Made by a program: the position numbers and the translations under genes. 64,000 nucleotides of DNA from an uncultured Gammaproteobacteria bacterium (GTDB lineage Bacteria > Pseudomonadota > Gammaproteobacteria > DRJJ01), in assembly GCA_947258795.1 (NCBI GenBank), contig CAMYJU010000002.1, forward strand, positions 1-64,000. Reading direction: 5' to 3'. Under the pieces are notes generated by a model. The model had not been told where the DNA came from and did no database searches. It was given only the letters and a program-made list of their open reading frames with translations. Position 1 is the stretch's first letter, and each line of letters begins with the position of its first letter. Shown one piece after another: positions 8,317 through 17,753 of this stretch.

Positions 8317-11300
8317 TTATTGATCCGTATCCTTTTTCTTTTGCTTGTGTTTCAGGTCGATTTGCCGCCAAAATCCATTGGTACTAAAGGCTTTCCAACC
8401 CCATTTGAGCCAGCCGAGCAGTGCAAAGGCCAGCCATAATGACCAAAGTAACATCAATAACCGATAGGCCAATAAGGGGACGGAAAGCACCCAGCTCGAT
8501 GGCAGCATCGCGTCTGCCCTGTCCTGGTACCATTTCAGATCATAGGCGTGACTCTGGTTACCGGACACCTGCATGTCCGGGTAACCAAGTAGGCCATGCT
8601 CAACGGCTCCGAACAGGCTTACCATGGCCATCAGGGTCAAGATACCTAATATTAATTGAGTAAAGTTGAAGCTTGTATCCGTAACACCTTCCTTCATCCG
8701 TTCACGGATAGCGATCGCAAACAACCAGCTCACGACGATCACCGCAGTAAAGATGGATGACTGACTCAGGCCTATCCCGAGCAGGATCCAGTGCCAGGTC
8801 TTTAGCGGGATCATCTTGACCCGGCCCAAGCCAATGCCTATCAGGACAATGACGATCAGTTCACCCCAAAATAACACCGCTGGCCCCATGTCTGGCCCGT
8901 TGACAAACAAAACCCAGCGGTCTCTGCCCAGTTTGACATTCATGGCATGGTTGACACTGTCGATACCAAGATCAAGCTGAGGCAAACGAAACGATAAAGG
9001 TAGTTCAGTCGATTCCCGCCAGAGCATTTCAATGGTCTGCTGGCCCGGATGCACCGGTAGTGTCACCTTCACACCTTCCTGCCGGATCGGTTGAGTGGTG
9101 CCATCGATTTTAACCGCCTGCAGCTCCGCTTTAACCGGTAAGTTAATGGTATGTTGCCCACCCTGACTACTGCGAAGTCTGAAACTGAGATTCGACTCCA
9201 TTGATCGTTGTCCGGGTTTGATCACCAGCTGCGATTGATCGATCGTTTTGGTTTGACCCTCTATACCCATCGGCCTGGACAGGGTGAGTTTCACTTGTTC
9301 TCCTGGCCAGGGCTGCCAGGTCGGTAACCATCGGCCACTCGGATCGGTATGGTGAATGACACTGATCCCGGTCGATTCGGCATGCCAGATGGGCGAGATA
9401 TCGGCGCGCCAGGTTTCAGTCCAGGCAGTCGTCTTGGGGGCAACCAAGGTCAGGACCTCCGTTTTATCCAACTGCGAACTCCAGACGGCATATTGCTGAT
9501 TCGCACCCATATTAATCAGCGCTTTGCCGTCCTGAACACGAATGTTTTCCGTGATTACCGATTCACCCGGTAACAGCGGTATCTCAATGACCACCGCGCT
9601 GCCGGCCGGCGATTCCCTCACCACCGAGGTTTCTAGCTGCCACTCCAAGCCAAGACGCAAGGTCCGCTCGACCCGGACAAACGGCGGTAAGATGCCCGGT
9701 TCCAGCGACGCGGCTGATTCGGACTGACGGGTTTCGGTCTGGAGCCGCGTTAATTGTAGCTGTGCGTCGACGATACCATTCTCATGCAGGCCATCCAGCT
9801 GCCAGCCCTGAATGCTGGCTTCAACAAACCGAGGCTGCAATGGCAAGGGTAACTGCACGCTGTTGCGGTTTGGTAACAAGCCGCGCACCGTCACCCGATG
9901 GACACCCGGCTTGATATCAAGCCATAGATGTCCTTTCCCGGTCCTGTACAGGCCTTCTGCCTGCTTACCGTTAACCAGTACTTCCTGGCCCACCCAATGT
10001 ACTTTATGTCCCGGTAATGGAATGGCGACCTGCTCGAGCGCATGCACCTCCAGCAGCAGCTCCATCGTCTGCACTTTGATATCCAGTCGCATACGCGGTA
10101 TCTGCGCGCATTGCGGCAGGCATTCAGGTTTTTTCAGCAAGCGGGTTTTTAATTCGTTGAGTATCTCTGGTGACGGCAGCTCTGCATGGGCCTGATCTGC
10201 AGGGGCCATCGTCAACAACGGGATTGCCATCAGACATGACAGTACCGACAGCGTGAATGACGGTAGACTGAATCCGCTACCGGGTTGATAACGAAGCCCT
10301 ACCAGCAAGGCAGTCAATGCAATCAACAGTACCACACGGATCAGGTTCAGGACTAAATTCATGGCAGGTGAGATCAGCACCATGTCCACCTGCTGGATCC
10401 TGTCGACCGGGCCATTCCACTGCAGCGGAATGCTGCGCCATTGCCATTGCGGCAGCCCGGGGCCGGTCTGTACATTTGCATTCGGGTCTATCTCTCCCAG
10501 TAGTAGATTCTGTTTTTGGAGTGCCCTGCCCTGACTTGAGATGAACCCTTTCGATGGATAAGGGCTGCTTGCTATTTTCCTTCGTACGGATTGGTCATAT
10601 TCTGCCGGTGCCGGTTGTTGTTCCAGCGATGAGACCGCGCCCTGGGTCACGGCATCAGGTTTAACACTGGCCGCATCATATTGTTGTGGGACGATCTGCT
10701 GCCAGGCCCTTTCCAGCTGTGGATACAGGCCTGTTCGCACTTCATTAATCATAAAGGGTACTGCCAGTACCACCAGACCGACCAATACCAACAGACGGTA
10801 ACCATTGACCAGCTTTTTCAATTTTCCATCGGGTAACACACGCAGTAACGCAATCGCCGCAATCAGATTCAACCATATCCATTTGGGGGCCATAGGTTCA
10901 TGCCACAACAAGCCGACGGTCACCAATGCCAGTATGCCCCACGGCCATGACCAGAGTCTGGCCACAGCTATGGTGATAATCATGACCAGGAACAGGTCCA
11001 GCAGGGTCCAGTTCTGTAGCCAGCTGCCCGGCACGTTGTCGACCCCTGAAACTGAAAACAGCTCCCAGCCGGGCGGTAATTGCAGGTTAGCGGATACCTG
11101 CTTGAAATCATGATCCCAACCTATGGCCGGTATGCGGGCGAGATCTGCCAACAACAGGCCTTCTGCCTGTACGTTGAGTTGTCCTCTGCGTACCTCGACG
11201 CCCTGCTGTTGACTACCCAGGGTGGTGATAAATTGCGGCTTGCCATCGACCACCACCCGACCCAGCTGCAAGGCAGGCTGTGCGTTCAAGCGCCAGCCTG

Positions 11301-12432
11301 ACGTTTTGCTGCCGCCAATGGCGTCCTGTACGGTATAACCGCTGCCATCGAAATGCAGCCACAGCTTTCTGTTCAAAGTCAGCTGGTCCGGGGCCGGTTC
11401 GGGATCACCCCGGCGGATGACCTTAAATCGCATTTCGCTGCCTGTTTTTAACTGGTAGGCCGGCAGTTGCTTCCACTGTTCTGGCAACCGGGTTTGCTGC
11501 GGATCAATGGTGGGGACACCTTCGGTTTCGACCAAACGTAGTTGGTTTTGGCTTTTAAATACCCACACCTCACTGGATGGCCATTCATCGGCATTCTCAG
11601 GCAGTTTTATCGCGGTGAGTAAATCCGGGTGACGGGATTTCAGATAAATATCCCATCGTCCTGGTCGGACCTGTAAACGCAAATTGTCCTGCTCAAGTCT
11701 GGCCGGGAGACGGCTGATCAGCTGCAATGGGATAAAGCCATCCAGCAAGGGGTTGCCGATATTGACCTCGCGCTGTTTCCCCGATACCTCCAACTGCAGG
11801 TACGTGGTGACTTGCATGGGTATAGCATCATCAATATGGCGGAAGACACGAAAGGTAATCCGATCTTCATCCTGTTGCTGTGAAGTGGTGCTGCGTTGCC
11901 TGATCCAGAGCTTGCCGTTTTCCAGGTCAGGGAATTCTACCCGCTTGCCATCAACCTGGAGTGACACGATGCCGGTATGTTCAGGAATAGCCAGTGATTC
12001 CGGCAGGCTGTCCCATTGATACTGGCCACTAACTGAATAATTGCCTTTCTCCACATAGATTGACGGCTTGCCATCATGCAGGGTAACGGTGGCTTTATCC
12101 CCATTGATCTCAACAGACTGTGGCCAATATTTGACGCTGCCCGGTAAGGTCAGCCAGGACCCGCGGTACACTTGCCATCGTTGTGTTAACTCCCCGCCTG
12201 CTTGATTGAGCGATAATGATAGTGTCGAGGGCCAGGCACAGTGGGTGTTTTCACTGTTGTTATAGATAAATGGACAGTCGATTTGATGTTGGACATCTTT
12301 CAGCACCCATGGTATCCAGGGTTTCAGATCCTCCGGGATCGCCTTGGTGTCAAGTGTTCGCGCCTGCACCAGGCTTGTAATCAATAGTAGTGCAAGTACT
12401 CCAGTATAAAATGGGTATCTTTTTCTATTCAT
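8317..12432 (-). CDS. large membrane-anchored protein of unknown function (1371 residues)
   Basis: I do not recognise this family. The protein starts with a signal peptide (GVLALLLITSLVQARTL). A beta-rich exported region of about 480 residues follows, then helices near residues 490-590 (such as LFLVMIITIAVARLWSWPWG) and 700-765. A second exported region of about 420 residues begins after MAIPLLTMAPADQAHA, which looks like an internal signal peptide, and carries a CLPQC pair. The C-terminus has five or six helices and a lysine-rich tail. The two-part layout suggests fusion of two exported modules. The gene lies 112 bases from the NTPase gene upstream on the same strand. Codon use looks ordinary for the window. 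A role in envelope structure or export is only a guess. Confidence 0.7.
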   Translation of the reverse strand: MNRKRYPFYTGVLALLLITSLVQARTLDTKAIPEDLKPWIPWVLKDVQHQIDCPFIYNNSENTHCAWPSTLSLSLNQAGGELTQRWQVYRGSWLTLPGSVKYWPQSVEINGDKATVTLHDGKPSIYVEKGNYSVSGQYQWDSLPESLAIPEHTGIVSLQVDGKRVEFPDLENGKLWIRQRSTTSQQQDEDRITFRVFRHIDDAIPMQVTTYLQLEVSGKQREVNIGNPLLDGFIPLQLISRLPARLEQDNLRLQVRPGRWDIYLKSRHPDLLTAIKLPENADEWPSSEVWVFKSQNQLRLVETEGVPTIDPQQTRLPEQWKQLPAYQLKTGSEMRFKVIRRGDPEPAPDQLTLNRKLWLHFDGSGYTVQDAIGGSKTSGWRLNAQPALQLGRVVVDGKPQFITTLGSQQQGVEVRRGQLNVQAEGLLLADLARIPAIGWDHDFKQVSANLQLPPGWELFSVSGVDNVPGSWLQNWTLLDLFLVMIITIAVARLWSWPWGILALVTVGLLWHEPMAPKWIWLNLIAAIALLRVLPDGKLKKLVNGYRLLVLVGLVVLAVPFMINEVRTGLYPQLERAWQQIVPQQYDAASVKPDAVTQGAVSSLEQQPAPAEYDQSVRRKIASSPYPSKGFISSQGRALQKQNLLLGEIDPNANVQTGPGLPQWQWRSIPLQWNGPVDRIQQVDMVLISPAMNLVLNLIRVVLLIALTALLVGLRYQPGSGFSLPSFTLSVLSCLMAIPLLTMAPADQAHAELPSPEILNELKTRLLKKPECLPQCAQIPRMRLDIKVQTMELLLEVHALEQVAIPLPGHKVHWVGQEVLVNGKQAEGLYRTGKGHLWLDIKPGVHRVTVRGLLPNRNSVQLPLPLQPRFVEASIQGWQLDGLHENGIVDAQLQLTRLQTETRQSESAASLEPGILPPFVRVERTLRLGLEWQLETSVVRESPAGSAVVIEIPLLPGESVITENIRVQDGKALINMGANQQYAVWSSQLDKTEVLTLVAPKTTAWTETWRADISPIWHAESTGISVIHHTDPSGRWLPTWQPWPGEQVKLTLSRPMGIEGQTKTIDQSQLVIKPGQRSMESNLSFRLRSSQGGQHTINLPVKAELQAVKIDGTTQPIRQEGVKVTLPVHPGQQTIEMLWRESTELPLSFRLPQLDLGIDSVNHAMNVKLGRDRWVLFVNGPDMGPAVLFWGELIVIVLIGIGLGRVKMIPLKTWHWILLGIGLSQSSIFTAVIVVSWLFAIAIRERMKEGVTDTSFNFTQLILGILTLMAMVSLFGAVEHGLLGYPDMQVSGNQSHAYDLKWYQDRADAMLPSSWVLSVPLLAYRLLMLLWSLWLAFALLGWLKWGWKAFSTNGFWRQIDLKHKQKKKDTDQ

Positions 12433-12544
12433 TCGTGCAGAAAGGCCTAGACAATGTATATTTCTTTTTGATACGAATATTTTTTAACTGATTCATCTGT
12501 TATTTTTTCCTCGCACTAAATCTACCTTGTTAATCACCATACAA

Positions 12545-14986
12545 TCAATCTCCCATAGTTTCACCAAGTTTCTCGAGGAGTTCGGCATTGTTTGGTGACC
12601 TGGACAAGATTTGAATGAGGGTGTTACCGATCGCTTGGTCCGTTAACTGTATTGTTTCGATGACATCAGCGACGGTATTAAGATACATGGATGTCTCAAG
12701 ATGGCGGGCCAGGCGGGACAGGTCCAGCGCCGCGACCAGCGCCTGACCCTTGGACGGGTCGATCTTCTGAATCATTTCAATGGTACGGGCGGAACCCCCA
12801 AGATCCACGGACTCAATACGACGGGCGATGCGATTCAGGTCTAGCTCAGCGATCAGGGCCTGCCCCTTAGCCGGATCGGTCTTCAGAATTATTTCAATAG
12901 CATCGACAGCCTCCCAAAGATACTCGGACGCCTCAATGCGACGTGCCATGCGGTTCAGGTCTAGCGCAGCTACCAGGGCCTGTCCTTTGGCCGGATCGGT
13001 CAGTTGAATTATTTTGATAGCCCAGGCGGCGCTCCTAAGATCGGCGGCCTCGATGCGACGGGCCATGCGGTTCAGATCTAGCGCAGCGACCAGGGCCTGC
13101 CCGTTGGCCAGATCGGCCTTTTGAATATTTTCAATAGCACGGGCAGCATCCCCAAGATATTCGGATGCCTCGATGCGACGTGCCATGCAGTTCAGGTCTA
13201 GCGCAGCGACCAGGGCCTGCCCCTTGGCAGGATCAGCCTTTAGAATATTTTCAATTGCTTGGGAGGCATGAACAAGATACTCGTCCGCCTCGATGCGACG
13301 GGCCATGCAGTTCAGGTCTAACGCAGCGACCAGGGCCTGTCCCTTGGCCGGATCGGCCTTTTGAATTCTATCGATGGCTATGATGGCATACCCAAGATTC
13401 TCGTCCGACTCTATGCGGCTAGCGAACGTCGCCATATCTTCCAGTTGCACCGCCTGAACCAATGTACTCTGCAGACTCAACGAAATCAAAACACTCGACG
13501 CATTCTCAGCATAGTTCGATAGTACGTACCGTCGCAGAAACGCTCCCGTGTCCCTATAAAGCTCATCGTCCCACGTCGTGTGCATCCTGCATTCGTGATA
13601 AAACCCGGCCAACGCCGAATGGGGAAGCCCGTAGAATAACGTTCCTTTTTGAACTACTTCACCGAGATCGGTCAAGTCGGCGAGCACTTTCATTGATCCG
13701 GGAAACACATCTTTCAAGAAACGCACGTCTGTAGGTATTTCATACCGATATAGAACCGACAACGCCACTAGCAACTTCGGATAGCGGTCATCCCTGTCAT
13801 TGTCGTTCCAGATTTTCTGAAGATCCTGTTCAACCTGTGTGAGAATGAATGCCTGGTCCACCGCCGCCCAGCCGCTGTTTTTGAGTGCGACAAGGGCATA
13901 GGCAAGAAGCCAAAGGCTGTCTCTTGATGCGTCGGTTACCTGCTTAATTAATGCCGGTGTTGTTTCGATGCCATGCTGGTTGCAGAATAGTTCAATAATT
14001 GCCTGGGCCGCATCAAATGGCTGAAGTACCACCTGAGGTAATGGTTCCAGGTAGTTGGGCGCCTTATCGAAAACTGGCGACTTAAAGTCAATCGGTCGGG
14101 ACGTCAGCAACAACATCGGCCATCCCGCTTGAGGGAATGCGAGCAGATGATTGATCTCTTTTGGAGCGAGATGAAGATCCTCTATCACAACCAGGTTGTT
14201 TCCATTACCAAGCCGTTCAAGCTCGCCCTGTATGGCAGTACGCTCTATGCCCTGTGTGAGCGATAGCCAATAAACGGTGCTGCCTGCTCGCCACAGTTCA
14301 TAAGCGGCCTGCCGAGCAACCACTGATTTGCCCGACGCGGCCGTGCCCATCAGAAGCAGTTTACGCTTTTCAGCAAGTATTTGTTTAACTTGATCCACCT
14401 CAGCCCGCCGATAAACACGACCGGCATCGAAATCCACGGCTAAGGGGCCAATTCGGCGAAAAAAACGCGGCTCGCGCGTTTTGTTCGCCACAGGCAACAC
14501 TTCCAGCACCCGTTCCAATGGGAGTAAATGGTGAAAACCTGCTTGCAGAGAGAGTTTAAGCGACTCAAATTGCCGCTCGAGTTCGCTGAGTACAGTTGCT
14601 TGCTGATCGACTAAGAAGCGCGTGAGCTCTGGGAACTTCGCTTCAGAGAATAGCCTATTGACCGCATGTTCAAAAAGGGTTCCAGGATTTGAGATACCCC
14701 GCTCTCTCAGCTGTGCTTCCAATTGCCCTGGTGATTGGATCCTCTCGCAATCAGTGTCTGTGATGCCTACCTCATGGCAAACCATTACGATAGCCTTTTG
14801 GGGAATGGCTTGTTTCTCTCGATACGCTGACCACCAGCTACCGATTTCAATTATTGACTTTGCACAAGGAATAAACTCAGAAACAACTTTGAAGGCCGGG
14901 TGCTCCTTGATTTCTTCTGAACTCAGACCCTTGACAATCGTCAGGGTCTCTTTGGCGAAGTCCATGATTTTCTCAATACGTTCCAT
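12545..14986 (-). CDS. STAND-like P-loop NTPase with seven C-terminal 39-40-residue repeats
   Basis: This is a multidomain ATPase of 813 residues. The start is the ATG at 14986, seven bases after AGGA; the frame also has an ATG at 15004 with a poorer site. Residues 1-200 are helical with no known domain. The NTPase core has Walker A GTAASGKS (about 214-221), Walker B LVVIEDLH (about 265-272) and a TSRP sensor motif (about 295-298), as in STAND ATPases that use a winged-helix relay and C-terminal repeats as ligand sensor. From about residue 518 to 798 come seven tandem repeats with consensus MARRIEAxEYLxxAxxAIE plus xADPAKGQALVAALDLN. STAND proteins with repeat sensors include signalling and anti-phage (Avs-like) proteins; I see no effector domain that proves defence. 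Confidence 0.75.
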   Translation of the reverse strand: MERIEKIMDFAKETLTIVKGLSSEEIKEHPAFKVVSEFIPCAKSIIEIGSWWSAYREKQAIPQKAIVMVCHEVGITDTDCERIQSPGQLEAQLRERGISNPGTLFEHAVNRLFSEAKFPELTRFLVDQQATVLSELERQFESLKLSLQAGFHHLLPLERVLEVLPVANKTREPRFFRRIGPLAVDFDAGRVYRRAEVDQVKQILAEKRKLLLMGTAASGKSVVARQAAYELWRAGSTVYWLSLTQGIERTAIQGELERLGNGNNLVVIEDLHLAPKEINHLLAFPQAGWPMLLLTSRPIDFKSPVFDKAPNYLEPLPQVVLQPFDAAQAIIELFCNQHGIETTPALIKQVTDASRDSLWLLAYALVALKNSGWAAVDQAFILTQVEQDLQKIWNDNDRDDRYPKLLVALSVLYRYEIPTDVRFLKDVFPGSMKVLADLTDLGEVVQKGTLFYGLPHSALAGFYHECRMHTTWDDELYRDTGAFLRRYVLSNYAENASSVLISLSLQSTLVQAVQLEDMATFASRIESDENLGYAIIAIDRIQKADPAKGQALVAALDLNCMARRIEADEYLVHASQAIENILKADPAKGQALVAALDLNCMARRIEASEYLGDAARAIENIQKADLANGQALVAALDLNRMARRIEAADLRSAAWAIKIIQLTDPAKGQALVAALDLNRMARRIEASEYLWEAVDAIEIILKTDPAKGQALIAELDLNRIARRIESVDLGGSARTIEMIQKIDPSKGQALVAALDLSRLARHLETSMYLNTVADVIETIQLTDQAIGNTLIQILSRSPNNAELLEKLGETMGD
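12590..13434 (-). repeat. seven tandem 117-120-bp coding repeats
   Basis: Within the NTPase gene a unit of 120 bases (117 in two units) recurs seven times. The phrase encoding GQALVAALDLN appears at about 12720, 12840, 12960, 13080, 13200 and 13320, with few nucleotide differences. The first and last copies are the most degenerate. Such near-identity at DNA level means recent duplication or gene conversion, and copy number may vary between strains. Confidence 0.9.
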
Positions 14987-15134
14987 ATGAACGTCCTGTT
15001 CCATCCCTAAGTCAGCGTTATTGTTTTAACTTCTTTGTAGTAATTTGTTTCCTGAAGGTACTTCTTTTTCAATGTCTATTTATTCCAATATTAGAAATGC
15101 ACATTTTTATCAATTAACTTCTCTGAAAACTGAG

Positions 15135-15190
15135 TAAAAGGGGTCGGTGACAAATCGCAATCGTTCTCATATGTCACCGACCCCCTTTAT
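15135..15190. repeat. long inverted repeat GGGGTCGGTGACA...TGTCACCGACCCCC
   Basis: The arm at 15135-15152 (AAAAGGGGTCGGTGACA) pairs with the arm at 15171-15190 with one mismatch and an 18-base loop. The hairpin lies 17 bases past the stop of the minus-strand nitroreductase gene and could stop its transcription, but no clear T-run follows. Its GGGGTC core resembles the palindrome at 282-331, so a REP or MITE-type dispersed element is possible. Confidence 0.6.
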
Positions 15191-15206
15191 TCTCTAAATC
15201 GATTTG

Positions 15207-15812
15207 CTATGTAAAACAATTTTTAATTAATACTTCTTTTAGATCTAACTGACCTGGTCGCGGCCATGCCTCTTTTGTACCCTTTCCAATCGCAACAAAC
15301 ATTGCAATCACGTGATCGTCGGGAAGATGAATAAGCTCAGCCACTTTTTCGAAATCGAAGCCATCCATAGGGCAAGAGTCATATCCCATTGATTTTGCAG
15401 CAAGCATTAATGTCTGCGCGACTATACCGCAAGATCTCATTGCTTCATCTCTTTGGACCTGATCTTTGCCTCTATAGTAATCATCTATCGCCGGAATCAT
15501 GAACTCTTGAACTGCCTTAGGGGCATTAGCCCAATATCGAATTGGCTGCTTCTCCCATGCTTTTAGATCAGCGCATAAAACTATGAATAACGAAGTATCC
15601 GTGACCTGCGATTGATCCCAGGCGACCTCCCTAATTTGTTTTCTTAATTGCTGGTCAGATACCACCACAAAACGCCAGTTCTGAATATTGAATGCCGTAG
15701 GAGAAAGTACAGCCAAAGACAGAAGTTCATTCACTTCATCATCTGACATACTGTGGTTTTCATCATAATGCTTCACGGCTCTACGTGAACGTATCGCATC
15801 TACTGTTTTCAT
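15207..15812 (-). CDS. nitroreductase-family FMN oxidoreductase
   Basis: This 201-residue flavoprotein belongs to the nitroreductase fold family. It begins with the family's VDAIRSRRAVKHYD FMN-phosphate-binding stretch, then LSPTAFNIQNWRFVVV, and ends with IAMFVAIGKG-type flavin-contacting sequence (VIAMFVAIGKGTKEA). A segment MGYDSCPMDGFD is typical of NAD(P)H-dependent members. Family members reduce nitroaromatics, quinones or other conjugated substrates in the cytoplasm; the substrate here is unknown. Length is normal. It is flanked by the inverted repeat downstream and the SPFH/NfeD pair upstream and seems to be its own unit. Confidence 0.92.
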   Translation of the reverse strand: MKTVDAIRSRRAVKHYDENHSMSDDEVNELLSLAVLSPTAFNIQNWRFVVVSDQQLRKQIREVAWDQSQVTDTSLFIVLCADLKAWEKQPIRYWANAPKAVQEFMIPAIDDYYRGKDQVQRDEAMRSCGIVAQTLMLAAKSMGYDSCPMDGFDFEKVAELIHLPDDHVIAMFVAIGKGTKEAWPRPGQLDLKEVLIKNCFT

Positions 15813-15864
15813 CTACCTCTCCCGATTCAAGTTTGCAACATAACGACCAAGCTTTGCTCCTGCA

Positions 15865-16719
15865 TCAGCTACTAATATTAAGCATCCCTTTTAATGTTTG
15901 TGGTATATCTGCAGGGTATACAAAATTCTTTGCATTTGTAGATGTAGACAATTTATTAATAGATTCTATATATCGTTCACCTAATAAATATAGAACCGAG
16001 ATATGATTGTCTTTGTCTATAGCGTCGGATACGCGAGTAATCGCAGTAGCTGACGCATTGGCCAATATCTCTACTGCTTCTGCATCCTTTCTAGAGGCCT
16101 CAAGATTACCTTCCGCTTCCAGTATAGCTGCTTGCTTATCGCCTTCTGCCGTAGTAACTGCAGCACGTCGTGAGCGTTCTGCTGCCGCCTGCTCCTCCAT
16201 TGCCTTCTGCATGGTTGCTGATGGATTAATATCCTGTATTTCTACAGTTTTAACAACTATCCCCCAGTCTGATATATCATCTGAAATGCTATTTTTCAAT
16301 TTTGTCTTAATTTGATCACGAGAAGACAGGGCTGCGTCGAGTTTCATTTCGCCAATAATCGCACGTAGAGAAGTTTGAATAAGGTTCTGTATAGCAACGG
16401 TGTAATTTTCCACACCATAGACGGCCTTCTCTGGTTCAACTATATTCATATACGCAACGGCGTTAGCTAGAATGACTGCGTTATCCTCTGTAATAACTTC
16501 TTGAGAGGGAATGTCGAGCACAATATCTTTAGTAGTTACTTTATAAGGGATCGTGTCGATATAAGGTATAATTAGATTCAATCCTGGCTTAAGTGTTCCA
16601 TGATATTTACCAAGGCGTTGTACAATATATTTCATACCCTGAGGTACAATACGTACACCCATTGCAATTGTAGTGATGATTAGAACAGCAATTGTTGCAA
16701 TAATTATTAAAGCATCCAT
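15865..16719 (-). CDS. SPFH/band-7 (stomatin-like) membrane protein
   Basis: This 284-residue protein has an N-terminal membrane segment (ALIIIATIAVLIITTIAMG), then a band-7 domain opening VRIVPQGMKYIVQRLGKYH and containing the conserved PYKVTTKDIVLDIPSQEVITEDNAV region (only part shown in 20s: DIPSQEVITEDNAV). An Ala/Glu-rich coiled coil follows (AEGDKQAAILEAEGNLEASR). Such proteins form oligomeric rings in membrane microdomains and are often encoded with NfeD. The NfeD gene lies 12 bases upstream on the same strand, which supports a QmcA/NfeD-type pair involved in membrane quality control. Family assignment is firm, precise role is not. Confidence 0.93.
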   Translation of the reverse strand: MDALIIIATIAVLIITTIAMGVRIVPQGMKYIVQRLGKYHGTLKPGLNLIIPYIDTIPYKVTTKDIVLDIPSQEVITEDNAVILANAVAYMNIVEPEKAVYGVENYTVAIQNLIQTSLRAIIGEMKLDAALSSRDQIKTKLKNSISDDISDWGIVVKTVEIQDINPSATMQKAMEEQAAAERSRRAAVTTAEGDKQAAILEAEGNLEASRKDAEAVEILANASATAITRVSDAIDKDNHISVLYLLGERYIESINKLSTSTNAKNFVYPADIPQTLKGMLNISS

Positions 16720-16731
16720 ATTTATAAACCT

Positions 16732-17193
16732 CTATCGTTTCTTTACGATTAAACTATTTCCACTAATTTCGGTGATGACTGCGCGATCGCCTTGTACGAG
16801 TTTTTCTTCACAAATTACTTCCCACTCTTCATTACCCAACAGCGGCGCAGGAAACTTTATTAGTCCTCTTTGTGTTTCTTCATTGTAGTTGATAACAGTC
16901 CCAACCTTTCCCAATAGATTTTCCAGTGCCATACCAGACAAACTCTTGGTTTTTATCATAGGAGAAATATATTTAAACCAAGTCACCAGGCATAGAGTCG
17001 AGAGCATTATCCAGATGAGTAGTTGTGTACTGAAAATAATTGTCGTCATAGTCATGATAATGCCTACTATTGTGGCGCTTATACCAAGCCATAACATGAA
17101 AAAGCTTGGGACAAATATTTCGAATAGGACTAGTACTAAACCAAAAACAATCCAGTGCCAATACACAATATTTGCATCTAACCACTCTACCAT
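16732..17193 (-). CDS. NfeD-family membrane protein
   Basis: This 153-residue protein has three or four hydrophobic helices (HWIVFGLVLVLFEIFVPSFF, LGISATIVGIIMTMTTIIF and the next) followed by a small beta-barrel OB-fold domain (GKVGTVINYNEETQRG to ITEISGNSLIVKKR). This is the short NfeD form without the serine protease part. It is encoded 12 bases before the SPFH gene, the usual gene order, and the two proteins are known to act together in membrane-associated complexes. Confidence 0.93.
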   Translation of the reverse strand: MVEWLDANIVYWHWIVFGLVLVLFEIFVPSFFMLWLGISATIVGIIMTMTTIIFSTQLLIWIMLSTLCLVTWFKYISPMIKTKSLSGMALENLLGKVGTVINYNEETQRGLIKFPAPLLGNEEWEVICEEKLVQGDRAVITEISGNSLIVKKR

Positions 17194-17351
17194 TGGTGCT
17201 TTCCTCTATTATTACCTATCGCAAGAATCTCCTTTCAAGTAAGGCGCTCATATCACGCCTACCATCAACACAGAAGATGTCAAAGACCCAGGGTCTCGTT
17301 ATTATGTTTTAGAATCTCATTCATAACTATTTTTTCTGATTTTCTGAATCA

Positions 17352-17732
17352 TTAGTCATTTTTTATGATTTTATAATCGTACCAAGCCGTACTATATATC
17401 GTAATTCCAGGGCGATAAGCACAATAAACGCCTACTTTATGAATACCAGGGCTTACATGTTCTGGAATTTTTGCAGTAATTTTGTTATTTGTCCATTTTA
17501 AAACGATCAACTCATTTAGATGGCCATCATTAATAGCGGGTACTTTCTCGCCCTGCTCTTTCCCCCACACTCCATAAATCTGTATTGTATCATCGGGCTT
17601 TGCAGATTTTTTATTTATGGAGGTTAATTTTATTCCACATGGTTTTGTTTCATCACTTTCAGCATTTAAATTAAAAGAGAAAAAGCATAGCCCAAATAAT
17701 ACGAATATATATATTTTGAAATTATTACTCAT
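17352..17732 (-). CDS. small exported protein with IPT/TIG-like fold
   Basis: This 126-residue protein has a signal peptide (YIFVLFGLCFFSFNLNAES). The mature part begins CGIKLTSINKKSAKPDDTIQ and continues with alternating beta-strands and VSPGIHKVGVYC. The pattern matches an IPT/TIG immunoglobulin-like domain, as does the GIKLTSINxxSAKPGD-style opening; this is a fold guess from the pattern. Two cysteines could form a disulphide. It sits 21 bases after the acetyltransferase gene, same strand. Function unknown. Confidence 0.6.
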   Translation of the reverse strand: MSNNFKIYIFVLFGLCFFSFNLNAESDETKPCGIKLTSINKKSAKPDDTIQIYGVWGKEQGEKVPAINDGHLNELIVLKWTNNKITAKIPEHVSPGIHKVGVYCAYRPGITIYSTAWYDYKIIKND

Positions 17733-17753
17733 TATAGACTCTAATCGTTCCAG

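Noticed and set aside
12590-13434. Regular 120-bp periodicity that looked like a CRISPR or satellite array
   Set aside because: The period stays in frame inside a long gene and encodes a regular protein repeat; there are no unique spacers.
17280-17300. Short palindrome AGACCCAGGGTCT between NfeD and the small exported gene
   Set aside because: Stem is only a few bases without T-run; no support for a terminator or operator.
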